In this document: in pieces, positions 63,223-64,000 of the stretch | Position numbering within the stretch: the first letter of the stretch is position 1 | How the letters are laid out: every line of letters starts with the position of its first letter | From: Pukyongia sp. | GTDB lineage: Bacteria > Bacteroidota > Bacteroidia > Flavobacteriales > Flavobacteriaceae | NCBI GenBank assembly: GCA_030148705.1 | Contig: JASBSY010000010.1 | Span: forward strand, 55,909-119,908 | Reading direction: 5' to 3' | DNA length: 64,000 bases | The notes under the pieces: model-generated | The model's database searches: none | What the model saw: only the letters and a program-made list of their open reading frames with translations | What the model was told of the DNA's origin: nothing | Position numbers and translations under genes: made by a program

Positions 63223-63305
63223 AGGCTGAAAAAGGAATCCACAGCTTTTATTAAAAATTAGCCTCAAATTTCTCTCTTTTACCTTTCAATGATCGTCATT
63301 TCCCT

Positions 63306-63409
63306 CTTCCCTCGTCCGCCGTAGCTCTTCAGCCGCCGTAGCCACTTACGCTTTCGCTAAAGCTTCAGGGACAGGAAGGCGGCGAAGGAGGCTTGCGAAG
63401 GCGGGCCGG
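63306..63409. repeat. diverged, longer copy of the 85-base element
   Basis: Starts CTTCCCTCGTCCGCC like the 85-base element and ends GCGAAGGCGGGCCGGC, but has about 20 extra bases in the middle (ACTTACGCTTTCGCTAAAGC). Directly abuts the next copy. Confidence 0.75.
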
Positions 63410-63494
63410 CTTCCCACGTCCGCCGAAGCTCTTCAGCCGCCGTAGCCAAGCTACTGTGGCGAAGGTGGCCTGCGAAGGCGGGCCGGCTTTAGAC
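63410..63494. repeat. 85-base repeat element, copy 2
   Basis: Identical over 85 bases to 59,276-59,360. Confidence 0.92.
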
Positions 63495-63500
63495 CTTCTC

Positions 63501-63558
63501 TAGTCACTACTCACTACTCACTATTCACTATTCACTACTCACTATTCACTACTCACTC
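63501..63558. repeat. degenerate short tandem tract, copy 2
   Basis: ACTCACTA/TTCACTA units, as at 58,974-59,040, placed directly before the 58-base element in both clusters. Confidence 0.7.
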
Positions 63559-63616
63559 TTCAATCCGGTAATTTCGATACATTCCCGCTTCGCGGGACCA
63601 CTCAATCACCTGGTTC
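63559..63616. repeat. 58-base repeat element, copy 2
   Basis: Similar to 59,043-59,100 (7 differences in 58). Contains the intact hairpin TCCCGC-TTC-GCGGGA. Confidence 0.8.
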
Positions 63617-63655
63617 ATAACTTCTGACTTCCGACTTCCGGCTTTAGACTTCCCG

Positions 63656-63763
63656 CTTCACCAAAACCACTTCTCGATACTAATATGAAGTAGCTTTCGC
63701 ACTTCATATTCATCCGCCAGATTTATCACGTACTACGTGAGGCGGACAGGCTCGAAGTGACAG
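63656..63763. repeat. 108-base repeat element, copy 2
   Basis: Identical over 108 bases to 59,161-59,268. Confidence 0.92.
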
Positions 63764-63840
63764 TTTCTTACTTTCTTTTTACTCCTTCTTTTTTGCATTG
63801 CCTAGAAAAGAAGCAAAAGCAAGGATTCCTTTTTGTAACT

Positions 63841-64000
63841 AACTTTCTTTTACTGGTCTAAAAGAAAGTTACAAAGAAAAGGACCTTTCCCCTTTTTCAG
63901 AGGCATTTTCATTGCTGCTATCGCGCAATGAAACCGTATTTATTTTGCTAAATTCTCTACAGGGATTCGCGAATTCTTAACGCAAAATAAATACCTATGC
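63841..64000. repeat. 160-base direct repeat, copy 2, cut by the window end
   Basis: Offset of 778 bases from copy 1; 2 mismatches in 160. Starts with the same 12-base-arm palindrome. The repeat may continue past the window. Confidence 0.9.

Larger units (their letters stand above)
62741..64000. other. 1,260-base region without an intact gene at the right edge
   Basis: Contains one pseudogene (62,787-63,047) and a series of repeats from 63,063 to the window end; 63,223-63,305 and 63,764-63,840 hold nothing recognisable. Confidence 0.8.

Noticed and set aside
63501..63558. Short tandem units as a possible CRISPR array
   Set aside because: Units are 7-8 bases and degenerate, with no spacers and no cas genes.
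1..64000. tRNA, rRNA, phage, integrase or intact insertion sequence genes
   Set aside because: None could be found in the gene-free stretches on either strand by reading; the repeats lack any transposase in this window.

Overview
The window looks like a chromosomal segment of a marine-type Flavobacteriia (Bacteroidota). The evidence is the gene content: a type IX secretion (T9SS) C-terminal sorting signal at the left edge, a PorV-like barrel, a DUF3276/PUR protein, a DUF1573 lipoprotein, a long NusB and a leucine dehydrogenase. The few promoter-like sites have the Bacteroidota form (TTG or TTTG, about 20 bases, then TAnnTTTG), and Shine-Dalgarno sequences are weak. No rRNA, tRNA, CRISPR array, phage or intact insertion sequence was seen.

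Bases 1-27,040 are mostly housekeeping. In order: end of a T9SS cargo gene; pyrD; pepT; yajC, DUF1573 lipoprotein and nusB (one minus-strand group); leucine dehydrogenase; an MsbA-like ABC exporter; DUF3276; an M14 peptidase; a SulP transporter; a DUF5694 lipoprotein gene broken by an in-frame TAG; an MBOAT/SGNH pair for O-acylation; csaA; a thioredoxin-like protein; a DinB/YfiT protein; a cyclophilin-FKBP fusion; recQ, divergent from kdsD-tatC-AhpD-like-lptB; pssA; a PorV-like barrel; and a DUF4105 protein.

Bases 27,042-62,740 form one large surface-glycan locus, almost all on the minus strand with many 4-base start/stop overlaps. It holds a WcaJ-type initiating transferase, an O-antigen polymerase/ligase, at least eleven glycosyltransferases of GT-A or GT-B type, a complete nonulosonic (sialic) acid set neuA-neuB-neuC with a methyltransferase between neuB and neuC, gmd and fcl for GDP-L-fucose, two left-handed beta-helix acetyltransferases, four sulfotransferases, a DegT aminotransferase, an FkbM-type methyltransferase fusion, a Wzm/Wzt exporter, a CaCA antiporter and a WbpP-like UDP-HexNAc epimerase. 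The expected product is a sialylated, fucosylated, probably sulfated, methylated and acetylated surface polysaccharide. No Wzx flippase is present in the window.

Three things stand out. First, a strongly AT-rich block (about 55,910-58,190) begins and ends inside genes, at domain borders. It replaces the C-terminal half of Wzt, a whole sulfotransferase and the N-terminal half of the FkbM fusion, which suggests a swapped glycan-cap plus cap-recognition module. Second, a plus-strand MBOAT relic with a large internal deletion sits in front of an intact SGNH partner inside the locus, a decayed copy of the intact pair at 13.6-16.0 kb. Third, modular direct repeats (85, 108, 58 and 160 bases, with perfect palindromes) lie between wzm and wzt and again in the gene-free last 1.2 kb, where they abut a truncated four-helix-bundle (23S rRNA intervening-sequence type) pseudogene.
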